Shown one piece after another: positions 34,278 to 42,430 of a stretch of DNA of 64,000 nucleotides (its first letter is position 1; each line of letters opens with the position of its first letter). The notes beneath the pieces were generated by a model that was not told where the DNA came from, searched no databases, and saw only the letters and a program-made list of their open reading frames with translations. The DNA is from RGIG6353 sp045594565. Its GTDB lineage: Bacteria > Bacillota > Clostridia > Oscillospirales > SIG627. The DNA lies in the NCBI GenBank assembly GCA_045594565.1, contig JAZNYT010000054.1:1-64000 (forward strand), written 5' to 3'. The position numbers and the translations under genes are program-made.

Positions 34278-35807
34278 ATGAATAATACCAGTCTCAACAA
34301 AAATATGGTGACTCTGACTAAAAACGAAAGAAAGGTGAGAGTAGAGGAAGAGGTTGTTTTTCCCGACTATTCTTCCGATATCGTAAAGATAATAAGAACC
34401 GATGCCGTTCCTTACCTTACCTCCAAAAAAGTGAGAATAAAGGACGGGAACGCCATTCTTGACCTTTCGGGAAGGGTGGATTTCAACGTTATCTATACGG
34501 GGGATGAGGGGAGCGCCGAATCCTATCGGTTTTCCCGTGATTTTTCCGACAGCGTAAAGGCTCCCGTTGCTCCCGATACCGACGGTGAAAGTGTTGTGGC
34601 ACAGGTAGCGCTTTCTGCCGATAACGTAAGCTGCAAGGCGCAGAGTCCGAGAAAGGTCACTGCAAGGTGTGACGTTACAGTACAGGACAGTATAAAGTGC
34701 AACTCTGTATTTGAGTCTCTTTCTCCGGAAAAGGACGAAAACACCGAGAAGCTTTCCTTTGAGAGCACCTCTGCGGAAATCCTTTCGTCTGTTACTCAGG
34801 AATTTGATTTCAGCGAGGAAATAAAGCTCCCTGCATCATATCCTCCTATGGAGAAGATTATCTCTTGCCGTACCGGAATAAGCCTTGACAACACCTCGGT
34901 TTCCGACGGTGTGGTAAGATTTTGGGGAACTATGTGGGTATTTGCCGTTTATCTACCCGAATACGATGGTGAAAAGAGGCCGCTTCCTCAAAGCTTTTAT
35001 CAGCCTATCGAGATTTCGGGTAAGCTTGAAGCAGACGATGCCACCGACCGCTCGGCAGCAGTAGGCAGTCTTATAACCTGTGGAACGACCTTCGAAATCA
35101 TCACCGATAATATGGGAGAAAACAGAATATTGAAAATTGACGGCAGCTACCTTGCCGACTTCATCATAATAGAAAATGTACCATGTAATCTTGTAAGAGA
35201 TGCATATGCGGTGGGATGCAAATCACAGCCCTTGACAGACACAAAGAGCTTTGTAAAGTACGAGGGAGCGCTTCGTGAAACTCTGCCCTTCCGTGAGAGA
35301 ATTACCCTGAAGGAAGGGGTGGAAAGTCTTGAAGATTGCCATGCCGACGTAAAGCTTCGGGGCTTCGGCTTTGAAAATGGAAAAATGTTTGCGGATACAC
35401 GTCTCGTCTTTAAGGCTATAGGAAGCGGAGATACGGGGGAGACGGGAATAAACGAGGTTTTTGACCTTCGCCTTCCTATGAATCTACCATCCGAGCTTGC
35501 GGACAAGGGGGAAGATATACTGCCCGAAATTTCGGTGTATACGGGATATATCGACAGTAAGGTAACCGGAGATGGGGCAGAGATTTCCTTTGATGTTACG
35601 ATGTCGGTGGAGGTATTTACCGAAGCTGGGGAAAGCTTCGTTTCGTCGCTTGATGTAACAGAGAGTATAAGCGAGAGAGTCGGAAGCATCTTCTATTATC
35701 CCGCTTCCTCCGACAGTATGTGGAGTATAGGAAAGCGCTACGCGGTATCTCAAAGGGCTCTGACAGACGCTAACGGCGAAATAAAAAGAGTAATGCTTAT
35801 ACCGTAA
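34278..35807 (+). CDS. SPOCS (DUF3794) and LysM protein, SipL-like
   Basis: A 509-aa protein with repeated SPOCS/DUF3794 domains, for example DYSSDIVKIIRTDAVPYLTS near the start and a second copy from about 175, followed by a third. It ends with a LysM peptidoglycan-binding motif, YYPASSDSMWSIGKRYAVSQ. The same order occurs in Clostridioides SipL, which anchors SpoIVA on the forespore surface. This points to a spore-forming lineage. It lies 32 nt after the glucan synthase stop, with AAAGGAG, and ends at a bidirectional terminator. Confidence 0.85.
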   Translation: MNNTSLNKNMVTLTKNERKVRVEEEVVFPDYSSDIVKIIRTDAVPYLTSKKVRIKDGNAILDLSGRVDFNVIYTGDEGSAESYRFSRDFSDSVKAPVAPDTDGESVVAQVALSADNVSCKAQSPRKVTARCDVTVQDSIKCNSVFESLSPEKDENTEKLSFESTSAEILSSVTQEFDFSEEIKLPASYPPMEKIISCRTGISLDNTSVSDGVVRFWGTMWVFAVYLPEYDGEKRPLPQSFYQPIEISGKLEADDATDRSAAVGSLITCGTTFEIITDNMGENRILKIDGSYLADFIIIENVPCNLVRDAYAVGCKSQPLTDTKSFVKYEGALRETLPFRERITLKEGVESLEDCHADVKLRGFGFENGKMFADTRLVFKAIGSGDTGETGINEVFDLRLPMNLPSELADKGEDILPEISVYTGYIDSKVTGDGAEISFDVTMSVEVFTEAGESFVSSLDVTESISERVGSIFYYPASSDSMWSIGKRYAVSQRALTDANGEIKRVMLIP

Positions 35808-35827
35808 ATTTACGAGGAAAATATAAA

Positions 35828-35864
35828 AAATAGCTGTGAAGCAAAGCTTCACAGCTATTTTTTA
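35828..35864. terminator. Bidirectional terminator
   Basis: AAATAGCTGTGAAGC (35828-35842) and its exact complement (35846-35860) form a 15-bp stem with an AAA loop, with T-rich sequence on either side. It separates two convergent genes. Confidence 0.85.
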
Positions 35865-37136
35865 TGTGTTGAGAAGTTTTTCAAGAGTGGCAAGCTTTAC
35901 ACAGAGGCAGAAGACTTCAACTGCATCTGAAAGCTCCTCAAGGCTCGGATAGGTGGGAGCGATTCTTATGTTACTGTCGTGAGGGTCTTTTCCGTAGGGG
36001 AAGGTAGCACCTGCGCCCGTCAGTACAACGCCTGCCTCGGCACAAAGCTGAACGGTACGCTTTGCACAGCCGTCCATAAGATTTACGCTGATGAAGTAGC
36101 CTCCACGGGGATTTGTCCAGTTCATAATTCTGTTATCGGTAAAATCGCGTTCAAAGGCAGAGATTACAGTTTCAAATTTAGGTCTTATAATATCAGCGTG
36201 CTTTTTCATATGCGCTCTTACGCCGTCTGCGTTCTTGAAGAACTTAACGTGTCTGAGCTGGTTTAGCTTATCGTAGCCGATAGTCTGGGCACCCGAACGG
36301 TCGCTGATACGGCGGAGATTGTTCTTACTTGCTATTATGAATGCAACACCCGCACCGGGGAAGGTGATTTTTGACGTAGAGCCGAAGATGTAGCAGAGAG
36401 AGGGATTTCCTGCCTTCTTACACTCTTCGAAGAGGTTGAGAAGGTGGTCTGCGTCATCGTACATATCGTGAACTGCATAAGCGTTGTCCCAGAAAATTCT
36501 GAAGTCGCTTGCCGCCGGCTTGAGGTTTGCGAAGCGGCGGACTGTTTCGTCGGAGTAGGTTACGCCTCCGGGATTGGAGTACTTGGGAACACACCAGATA
36601 CCCTTTATCGTCTCGTCTGTAGAAACGAGTCTTTCAACTGTATCCATATCAGGACCGTCTTCGGTCATATCGATGTTTATCATCTCGATACCCATTCTCT
36701 CACAGATTCTGAAATGTCTGTCATAGCCGGGTACGGGGCAGAGAAATTTTACTCTTTCAAGCTTGGACCAAGGGGGACAAGCGGAGTTTACACCGAGAAC
36801 GAATGAGCGGATAACTGCATCGTACATAATGTTAAGAGAGGAGTTGCCGAGAATCATTATCTCGTCCTTTTCCGCACCCATAATGTCGCAGAATATTTCC
36901 TTTGCTTCGGGAATACCGTCGAATATGCCGTAGTTACGGTAGTCCATCGCATGATCAACACAATCCTCGTGGGTAAGTATGTTGAGCATTCCGTCGGACA
37001 GGTCGAGCTGGTCAGCACCGGGCTTACCTCTTGACATATCAAGCTTTAAGTCCTTTTCTCTTATTCTTTCATAGTCCTTACGGCGAAGGTGAAGCTCACG
37101 GGAGAGCTGTTCATCGTTTAACTGTAAATAATCCAT
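35862..37136 (-). CDS. Class Ic aspartate aminotransferase-like enzyme
   Basis: A 424-aa PLP-dependent enzyme of the aspartate aminotransferase Ic group (PF12897-like). The start region shows DMSRGKPGADQLDLS, and the PLP-lysine lies in GSTSKITFPGAGVAF. The aspartate that contacts the PLP ring is in IFWDNAYAVHD. The C-terminal substrate-arginine region reads NIRIAPTYPSLEEL. Its start is ATG at 37136. It lies 3 nt after the dipeptidase stop, so the pair forms an operon. A role in amino-acid recovery from peptides is an inference. Confidence 0.88.
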   Translation of the reverse strand: MDYLQLNDEQLSRELHLRRKDYERIREKDLKLDMSRGKPGADQLDLSDGMLNILTHEDCVDHAMDYRNYGIFDGIPEAKEIFCDIMGAEKDEIMILGNSSLNIMYDAVIRSFVLGVNSACPPWSKLERVKFLCPVPGYDRHFRICERMGIEMINIDMTEDGPDMDTVERLVSTDETIKGIWCVPKYSNPGGVTYSDETVRRFANLKPAASDFRIFWDNAYAVHDMYDDADHLLNLFEECKKAGNPSLCYIFGSTSKITFPGAGVAFIIASKNNLRRISDRSGAQTIGYDKLNQLRHVKFFKNADGVRAHMKKHADIIRPKFETVISAFERDFTDNRIMNWTNPRGGYFISVNLMDGCAKRTVQLCAEAGVVLTGAGATFPYGKDPHDSNIRIAPTYPSLEELSDAVEVFCLCVKLATLEKLLNT

Positions 37137-37139
37137 AAT

Positions 37140-38567
37140 TTATACCTTTCTGTCTGTATGCAAAATTTCATCTGTTTTAATTATCATATGCGCGAGGATC
37201 TCGATTCCGTTAATAAGTCCGTCGATGTCAATAAGCTCGTCCGGCTGATGTGCATCACCGTGACCATATGGTAAATCCAAGGGAGTTGTTTTCGGTATAT
37301 AGAGTCCTGTGCTTACAGCGTTTTTGAGGAATCTTGAATATGTGCCCCCACGACTGAGGTATGGCTTCTTTTCCGTATCCCCTGTAGACTTTTGGAATAC
37401 CTCCATGATTCCCGCAACAAGAGGATCACTTTCGGGGATAACGTAGCCTGCAAGGTTATATTTGATTTCAAGCTCTGCACCAATTTTCGAAAGATACTTT
37501 TTAAAGCCTTCCAAAAGAGCAGCGCTGTCTATCTCCATACCGAAGCGGCAGTCAAAGCTGAGTCGCAGCTTTCCGCCTGAGGTCTCTGCTATTCCGTTGA
37601 CACATGTGGTATCTCCGAAGTCGGAGTCGGTGGTGTAAAGTCCCACGTCTCTCATAAAGGGGTCGGAAAGGAGAGGGCGTATATTTTTAAGAAGTGTTTT
37701 ATCTTTATACGATATACTGCATTTTTCAAGTATATCTATTGCAACCATCAGAGCGTTTTTGGATTTTTTGGGGTATGCCGCGTGGGTACTGATACCCTTT
37801 GCAGTAAGTGTAATAACACCATCCGCTCTTGAAACGGAGGCGTCAGGATCATCCTTTACATTGTGAATAAGCTCTTCGAAAAGCTTGTCGCTGTCCTGAA
37901 GCTTTATATCAACGCTTCCGAGAACGATATTGAAGGCAGAGCCTCCCTTTATTTCCTTTATATCATCGAAGCTCGAATTGAAGCTCGCCCAGAAATTAGC
38001 AATGGTCTTTTCTCCTCGGCAAACAGGGTAGTCGTTGTCGGGGATAATGGAAAAGCTTGGCATCTCCTCATTTTCCGCAAAGGCGGCAATGTCGGACATC
38101 CCGCTTTCTTCGTCGGCTCCTGCAAAGATGAGTACACGGCTTTTGGGAAGTGCATCCGCTTCGCGCAGTGCCTTCATAGCCCAGAGTGCAGAAACGACAC
38201 CGGATTTGTTATCGTGTACTCCTCTGCCGATAAGAAATCCGTCCTTTTCGATTATATCAAAGGGCTTTGTATATATCCAGTCGTTTTCATTTGCAGGTAC
38301 CACGTCGGCGTGAGTGAATATACCGATAAGCTTTTCGTCACCGTCGGTTGTGACTTTAAGATATTTGAAATCCTCGCCGTAGGCGACTTCAAAGCCTTCA
38401 CTGCCGTATATTTCTTTTGTCCTTTCAAGAACTCTTTTGCATCCTTCACCGAAAGGAGCAGCCTCTGTGGGTACACCCTTTACGGAAGGAATAGAGGCTA
38501 TGTCCTTCAGCATTTCGACGATATCACCACGATGCTCTGTAAGGTAATTTTTTATATAGTTTTCCAT
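37140..38567 (-). CDS. M20-family dipeptidase (PepV/Sapep-like)
   Basis: A 475-aa zinc dipeptidase of the M20 family. Metal-site motifs are IFTHADVVPA, GRGVHDNKSGVVSALWAMK (bridging aspartate), AGADEESGMSDI (catalytic glutamates) and a late LSRGGTYSRF. The lid domain spans about 190-330. The start is ATG at 38567 after AAAGGCG. The longest reading would begin at 38627, inside the -35 region of a clear promoter, so it is rejected. It heads an operon with the aminotransferase. No signal peptide is present, so it is a cytoplasmic peptidase. Confidence 0.87.
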   Translation of the reverse strand: MENYIKNYLTEHRGDIVEMLKDIASIPSVKGVPTEAAPFGEGCKRVLERTKEIYGSEGFEVAYGEDFKYLKVTTDGDEKLIGIFTHADVVPANENDWIYTKPFDIIEKDGFLIGRGVHDNKSGVVSALWAMKALREADALPKSRVLIFAGADEESGMSDIAAFAENEEMPSFSIIPDNDYPVCRGEKTIANFWASFNSSFDDIKEIKGGSAFNIVLGSVDIKLQDSDKLFEELIHNVKDDPDASVSRADGVITLTAKGISTHAAYPKKSKNALMVAIDILEKCSISYKDKTLLKNIRPLLSDPFMRDVGLYTTDSDFGDTTCVNGIAETSGGKLRLSFDCRFGMEIDSAALLEGFKKYLSKIGAELEIKYNLAGYVIPESDPLVAGIMEVFQKSTGDTEKKPYLSRGGTYSRFLKNAVSTGLYIPKTTPLDLPYGHGDAHQPDELIDIDGLINGIEILAHMIIKTDEILHTDRKV

Positions 38568-38598
38568 TTTTCGCCTTTCTGCAACTATATTAAGGTAA

Positions 38599-38627
38599 AT
38601 GATACCATAAATCCTCAAAATTGTCAA
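38599..38627 (-). promoter_or_regulatory. Sigma-A promoter of the dipeptidase-aminotransferase operon
   Basis: On the minus strand, TTGACA (38627-38622) and TATCAT (38604-38599) are separated by 17 bp. Confidence 0.75.
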
Positions 38628-38727
38628 TAAAAGTATTTTGCGTTCAAGGTTATTTTACCCTATTTTTTTGAATAAAACTTTAAATTGATGAAAAAAATAA
38701 GAGTGAAGAAAAGAAAGGAGAAAAAAT

Positions 38728-39072
38728 ATGACAGTTAAAAGAGGAGATATATTTTATGCAGATTTAAGTCCCGTTGTGGGCAGTGAGCAGGGGGGAGTAA
38801 GACCTGTGGTGATAGTTCAGAATGACGTAGGTAACCGCCACAGTCCAACTGTAATTGCCGCCGCGATAACAAGCCGTACCGAAAAAACAAAGCTCCCCAC
38901 ACATATCGACGTTACCGCCGACCGCTTCGGCCTGGCAAAGGATTCGGTTATTCTTCTTGAACAAGTACGTACAATAGATAAAAAAAGACTAAAGGAAAAA
39001 ATGGGACATCTTGAGGATGAAACAATGGAAAGGGTCAATTCTGCAATTTCCGTAAGCTTCGGACTTGAATGA
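38728..39072 (+). CDS. MazF/PemK-type endoribonuclease toxin
   Basis: A 114-aa protein of the MazF (EndoA) family, which cuts mRNA at short motifs. Signatures include VKRGDIFYADLSPVVGSEQGG, GVRPVVIVQNDVGN and the catalytic TSRT segment ITSRTEKTKLPTHI. The length is normal. No MazE-like antitoxin is encoded directly upstream, within 100 bp, on this strand; in Clostridia the partner can be remote. GAAAGGAG precedes ATG 38728. A terminator follows at 39118-39156. Confidence 0.92.
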   Translation: MTVKRGDIFYADLSPVVGSEQGGVRPVVIVQNDVGNRHSPTVIAAAITSRTEKTKLPTHIDVTADRFGLAKDSVILLEQVRTIDKKRLKEKMGHLEDETMERVNSAISVSFGLE

Positions 39073-39117
39073 CAGGAGATAGGAAAAACGTTCATAGTCC
39101 AAAACATATAAAAATGA

Positions 39118-39156
39118 AAGGAAACTCATTATTGAGTTTCCTTCCTTGTTTTTTTA
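39118..39156 (+). terminator. Terminator of the mazF-like gene
   Basis: AAGGAAACTCA (39118-39128) and TGAGTTTCCTT (39133-39143) form an 11-bp stem, and a run of seven T lies at 39149-39155. A second, bulged stem at 39173-39195 (CCGC-AAAACT with AGTTTT-GGCGG) faces the next, convergent gene. Confidence 0.8.
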
Positions 39157-39216
39157 TGAAGCAATTTCCAAACCGCAAAACTAAAGTTTTGGCGGTCCGG
39201 ACGTCTTTAACATATC

Positions 39217-39447
39217 TTACTCTACAATAAGGTCTTTTACTGCTTCAATTACCTGCTCCTCGTCTACACCCTCTGCGGTAAGTCCGATGGGATGTGCAAG
39301 GTCAAGGCTGAATACTCCGATAACCGACTTTGCATTTACAACGTACTTACCACTGGTAAGGTCAACGTCGGAAAGGAAACGGCTCATATCGTTTACGAAG
39401 CTCTGAATCTGAACGATAGTGTTGAATTTAATATTTACTTTTTTCAT
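39217..39447 (-). CDS. Crh-like HPr family protein (Gln15, Ser kept)
   Basis: A 76-aa HPr-fold protein. The position of the catalytic histidine is Q15, as in Bacillus Crh, so it cannot carry phosphate from enzyme I. The regulatory serine is kept as S41 in AKSVIGVFSLDL, the counterpart of the Ser46 region. This suggests a CcpA co-repressor-like or HPr kinase target role without transport activity. It has the opposite residue pattern to the HPr at 13891-14148. It starts 28 nt after the PIG-L stop with AAAGGAG and may share that transcript. No HPr kinase is in the window. Confidence 0.85.
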   Translation of the reverse strand: MKKVNIKFNTIVQIQSFVNDMSRFLSDVDLTSGKYVVNAKSVIGVFSLDLAHPIGLTAEGVDEEQVIEAVKDLIVE

Positions 39448-39475
39448 AGTATTTCTCCTTTAGATTATTTATTTG

Positions 39476-40180
39476 TTAGGGAAGAATTCTATAAGGAACA
39501 AGTCTGTGAGATACAAGGCAGGGACGGAATGCTTCTGCATACTGTACCTTGCACTGCATACCGCGGAACTCGGAGAGAAGACGGCACTCGTTAGTGTAGT
39601 CTACGTTGTCGTGCTCCTTGAGCCATACTGCCTGTGACTCGTGACAAAGAAGCATTTCAACCTTCTTTTCATAGTAAGGAGTGATATCAACGTATTCGGT
39701 AGGCATAAAGTTTACGCCCGCTGCTGTTTCCATATAGTAGATGGGGCAAATTTTATTTGTAGCAGGATACTTTGTAACATAGTGAGGAACTGTTGCCATG
39801 AAAGCCGCGTCAAATGCGAGCTTTGATGCTGCAATGTGGTCGCACATATAGTCATCGGGGTCGGGCATAATGATGAGGTCGGGGTCTGCCTGACGTACGA
39901 TGTCAACTATTATATCCTTCTGCTCACGGCTCTGATAGTAGGAGCAAAGGTCGCCTATATCTGCAGGAAGGTATGTAAAGCCTGCAAGGTCGCAGGAACG
40001 CTGTGCTTCTGCACGTCTTATGTCGCGAAGCTCGTCCGGCATAATCTCAAGGTGTCCCATATTACCGTTGTTAACTGTACATACGAAAACCTCGTCACCT
40101 CTGTCCTTACACTTAAGAAGTGTGCCTGCGCAATGAAATTCAATATCATCGGGATGTGCTGCGATAGCTAAAACTCTCAT
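39476..40180 (-). CDS. PIG-L family deacetylase
   Basis: A 234-aa zinc-dependent N-deacetylase of the LmbE/PIG-L family, acting on N-acetylglucosamine-type sugars. The hallmark AHPDD lies at about 8-12, and the third metal histidine is in the YMCDHIAASKLA helix. The start is ATG at 40180 after GGAGG. It has its own promoter just downstream of the paralog hydrolase stop. Its location suggests that it works on acetylated sugars released by the two neighbouring hydrolase-like proteins, but this is only inferred. BshB (bacillithiol) is another possible relative. Confidence 0.88.
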   Translation of the reverse strand: MRVLAIAAHPDDIEFHCAGTLLKCKDRGDEVFVCTVNNGNMGHLEIMPDELRDIRRAEAQRSCDLAGFTYLPADIGDLCSYYQSREQKDIIVDIVRQADPDLIIMPDPDDYMCDHIAASKLAFDAAFMATVPHYVTKYPATNKICPIYYMETAAGVNFMPTEYVDITPYYEKKVEMLLCHESQAVWLKEHDNVDYTNECRLLSEFRGMQCKVQYAEAFRPCLVSHRLVPYRILP

Positions 40181-40220
40181 AAATTACCTCCAAAAAGTTA
40201 AAATATCTTCTATCTTTGAA

Positions 40221-40249
40221 ATTATCTCATATTATATTTGTTTTGTCAA
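40221..40249 (-). promoter_or_regulatory. Promoter of the PIG-L gene
   Basis: On the minus strand, TTGACA (40249-40244) and GATAAT (40226-40221) are 17 bp apart, with a TGA extended -10. It shows that the gene does not depend on read-through from the upstream hydrolase paralog. Confidence 0.68.
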
Positions 40250-40252
40250 GGC

Positions 40253-42322
40253 TTATTTCAAGTCATTCTTGATAACCTCACGGAATTCTCCAAGGTCGAC
40301 TTCAATCATAGTCTCAACCTGATTGATTTTCCAGAGAAGATGCTCCTCGTCGGCAAGGTATTCCATAGAAGGCTCCCAACCGAGACGGGAATTCATTCGA
40401 ACGAGAGGAATAGCATCCTTTGTGTTCTCTATCTCTGCCCTTGCGGCGCGCTCCATATTGTCAAGGCGCTCCTTCATCTTCAAAGGCTCGTCCTCTGCAT
40501 AGAATTTCACCTTTTCTGTATTGAAGGTCTTGACGTTGATACAGGTTCTCACACAGCAGAGAATGTATTTACCAAGGTCGATAAGCTCGTTGAGCGCATC
40601 GTTTTTCGCAGGCGCTTTTTCGAGTATTTCAAGACCTTCAAGGAGAAGTCCTTCCATTATCTTGAAGCAATTCGTTTCATAGGGGATTCTTATCTGTGGC
40701 ATACTCACGTTGTTGTAGCCCGTTCTGCCGTAGCCGATATAGTCTACGCGTATAACCGCAGTTGATGACCCAAAGTGAGCGTAAGGCACCGAGGGAGGTA
40801 CCTGATTTCCCCAAAGACAGATGGGATAACCGGGACCGATACGAAGACCGCCGTACTGGTCGGCTCCCGTAGCATATATGTGTGTTATAGCTTCACTCCA
40901 GAGCTTCAACGCCCCTTCAAGCGATTCCACGTTCTCCTTGCCAAATTCAGATGCAAGAATATCGGGAAGGGCGTTGTCGTTCTTCTTTGTGGAGGCAATA
41001 AAGTTAGCCTTTGCAAATCTGCTGATAAAGGAAGGATAGAATCCGAAGTGATGAGATTCCATAATTCCGCAGAGTCCGTACTTTTCGTGGCACTCCTTCA
41101 TATTGTCGTATCTCTTTTTCCACTGATAGGGGAAGGGCTCATAGGGTATAGTGCCGAAGTCCCAGGTAAGACCGCCTGTGTTTACCATAGAGTAAAGACG
41201 TATACCGTTTTTCTTCGCCGCCTTTGCTTCGGAGAGGAAATAGTAACCGGGGCCTTCGGTTGAAAGAGTGTAGTCTCCGCTTCTTTCGGTAACTCCGTCT
41301 CTTACGAAGGTTTCGTCAAGCTCAAAGGTAGCAAGAAGAGATATATCCTTGGGCATATTCTCGATAAGTCTTACTCTGTATTCCTCAGGTGCCCAACCCC
41401 AGTTGTAGCTCCAAAGAACGATGTCAGCCTTATCGTTGTACTTGTGGACGGTTTTCTTGATAAGCTCAAGCCATTCGGGATAGTCGGATGCAGGCCAGAA
41501 GCTTGACCTTACGTGTCTCTTTTCGAGCTCGGGGTCACGGCTGGGGAAGCCTACCGACTCGCCGACAAGCACAACGCCTCGAAGCTTGGGACATTTCTTG
41601 AAAAGCTCGCCGTAGGTGGATTCGTAGTATTCGTCAGCTCCCTCGTCGGCGGGGTGGAAATTACTCTTCATATAGCTATATGCGTATACGTCAACACCGT
41701 ATTTTGCGGCGCGGCAGATAAGCTCGTTGAAGTCGAGATATCCGCAGGTGGTGGTGTTGACAGCTTTTGTGAAGACGAGAATTGCATCCATTCCGCTGTG
41801 TGCAATAGCACGCAGGTGGCAATCGGGGAATTGGTCGATGCCGTAGCCCGAATGTATCATACGGGGGGAGTACATCGCCTTGTTTTCAACGGTCTCCTTT
41901 TTGATAAAGGGAGCAAATCTTACGCTCATCAGGTCTTCGAGATAGTAGAACGCCTGTGCAATACCTCTTTCGTCGAATGCATCTATCACGATGCCGTCCT
42001 CGAAGGAAAGCTTGTATCCCATATAGCCTTTTCCGAAATCAAGCTTTTCGGGGGCGATGGTTGCAACTATCTTACCCGTACCCTTGGCGTTGCCTTTAAC
42101 GTCTATCATAGCGGACACTCCCATAGAAATGAGGAGATAGTCCTGAAGGTCCTTTGCGGCGGTGAGTGTGACGTCTGATACCACCTTCGATATATCAATG
42201 ACGAAGCCGTTTTCAATTTCGATTTCGTCGGATGCAGGGGTGAGCGCTAAATCTCTTAAATCTTTTTTGTGAATCTCAAGCATCTTCTGCCTGAATTCAT
42301 AGTTAATTTCGGGCTTTCTCAT
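40253..42322 (-). CDS. Putative glycoside hydrolase-like protein, copy 1
   Basis: A 689-aa protein without signal peptide. The N-terminal 130 residues (including TAAKDLQDYLLISMGV) resemble the helper domain that precedes GH20/GH67-type catalytic barrels. Residues about 140-460 look like a TIM barrel, with IHSGYGIDQFPDCHLRAI, GVVLVGESVGFPSRDPE and IVLWSYNWGW; the last two contain candidate acidic catalytic residues. The C-terminal third is helical. I do not recognise a precise family or substrate. It is a close paralog of the next gene, and the products have the same length. A GAGAGCG-type ribosome site precedes the ATG. A TTTCAC-6-GTGAAA palindrome lies upstream at 42363-42380. Confidence 0.72.
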   Translation of the reverse strand: MRKPEINYEFRQKMLEIHKKDLRDLALTPASDEIEIENGFVIDISKVVSDVTLTAAKDLQDYLLISMGVSAMIDVKGNAKGTGKIVATIAPEKLDFGKGYMGYKLSFEDGIVIDAFDERGIAQAFYYLEDLMSVRFAPFIKKETVENKAMYSPRMIHSGYGIDQFPDCHLRAIAHSGMDAILVFTKAVNTTTCGYLDFNELICRAAKYGVDVYAYSYMKSNFHPADEGADEYYESTYGELFKKCPKLRGVVLVGESVGFPSRDPELEKRHVRSSFWPASDYPEWLELIKKTVHKYNDKADIVLWSYNWGWAPEEYRVRLIENMPKDISLLATFELDETFVRDGVTERSGDYTLSTEGPGYYFLSEAKAAKKNGIRLYSMVNTGGLTWDFGTIPYEPFPYQWKKRYDNMKECHEKYGLCGIMESHHFGFYPSFISRFAKANFIASTKKNDNALPDILASEFGKENVESLEGALKLWSEAITHIYATGADQYGGLRIGPGYPICLWGNQVPPSVPYAHFGSSTAVIRVDYIGYGRTGYNNVSMPQIRIPYETNCFKIMEGLLLEGLEILEKAPAKNDALNELIDLGKYILCCVRTCINVKTFNTEKVKFYAEDEPLKMKERLDNMERAARAEIENTKDAIPLVRMNSRLGWEPSMEYLADEEHLLWKINQVETMIEVDLGEFREVIKNDLK

Positions 42323-42430
42323 ATTCGCTCTCCAAAATTCAATATTTGCATTTTTAAAATTATTTCACATATTCGTGAAATTTACAAGAAATATTTTATA
42401 AAAAATGGACAAAAATTAACTTCAAAAGGC

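Noticed and set aside
37863..38630. Plus-strand 255-aa ORF opposite the dipeptidase
   Set aside because: It is a shadow ORF, rich in Val/Phe runs typical of antisense frames, without a ribosome site.
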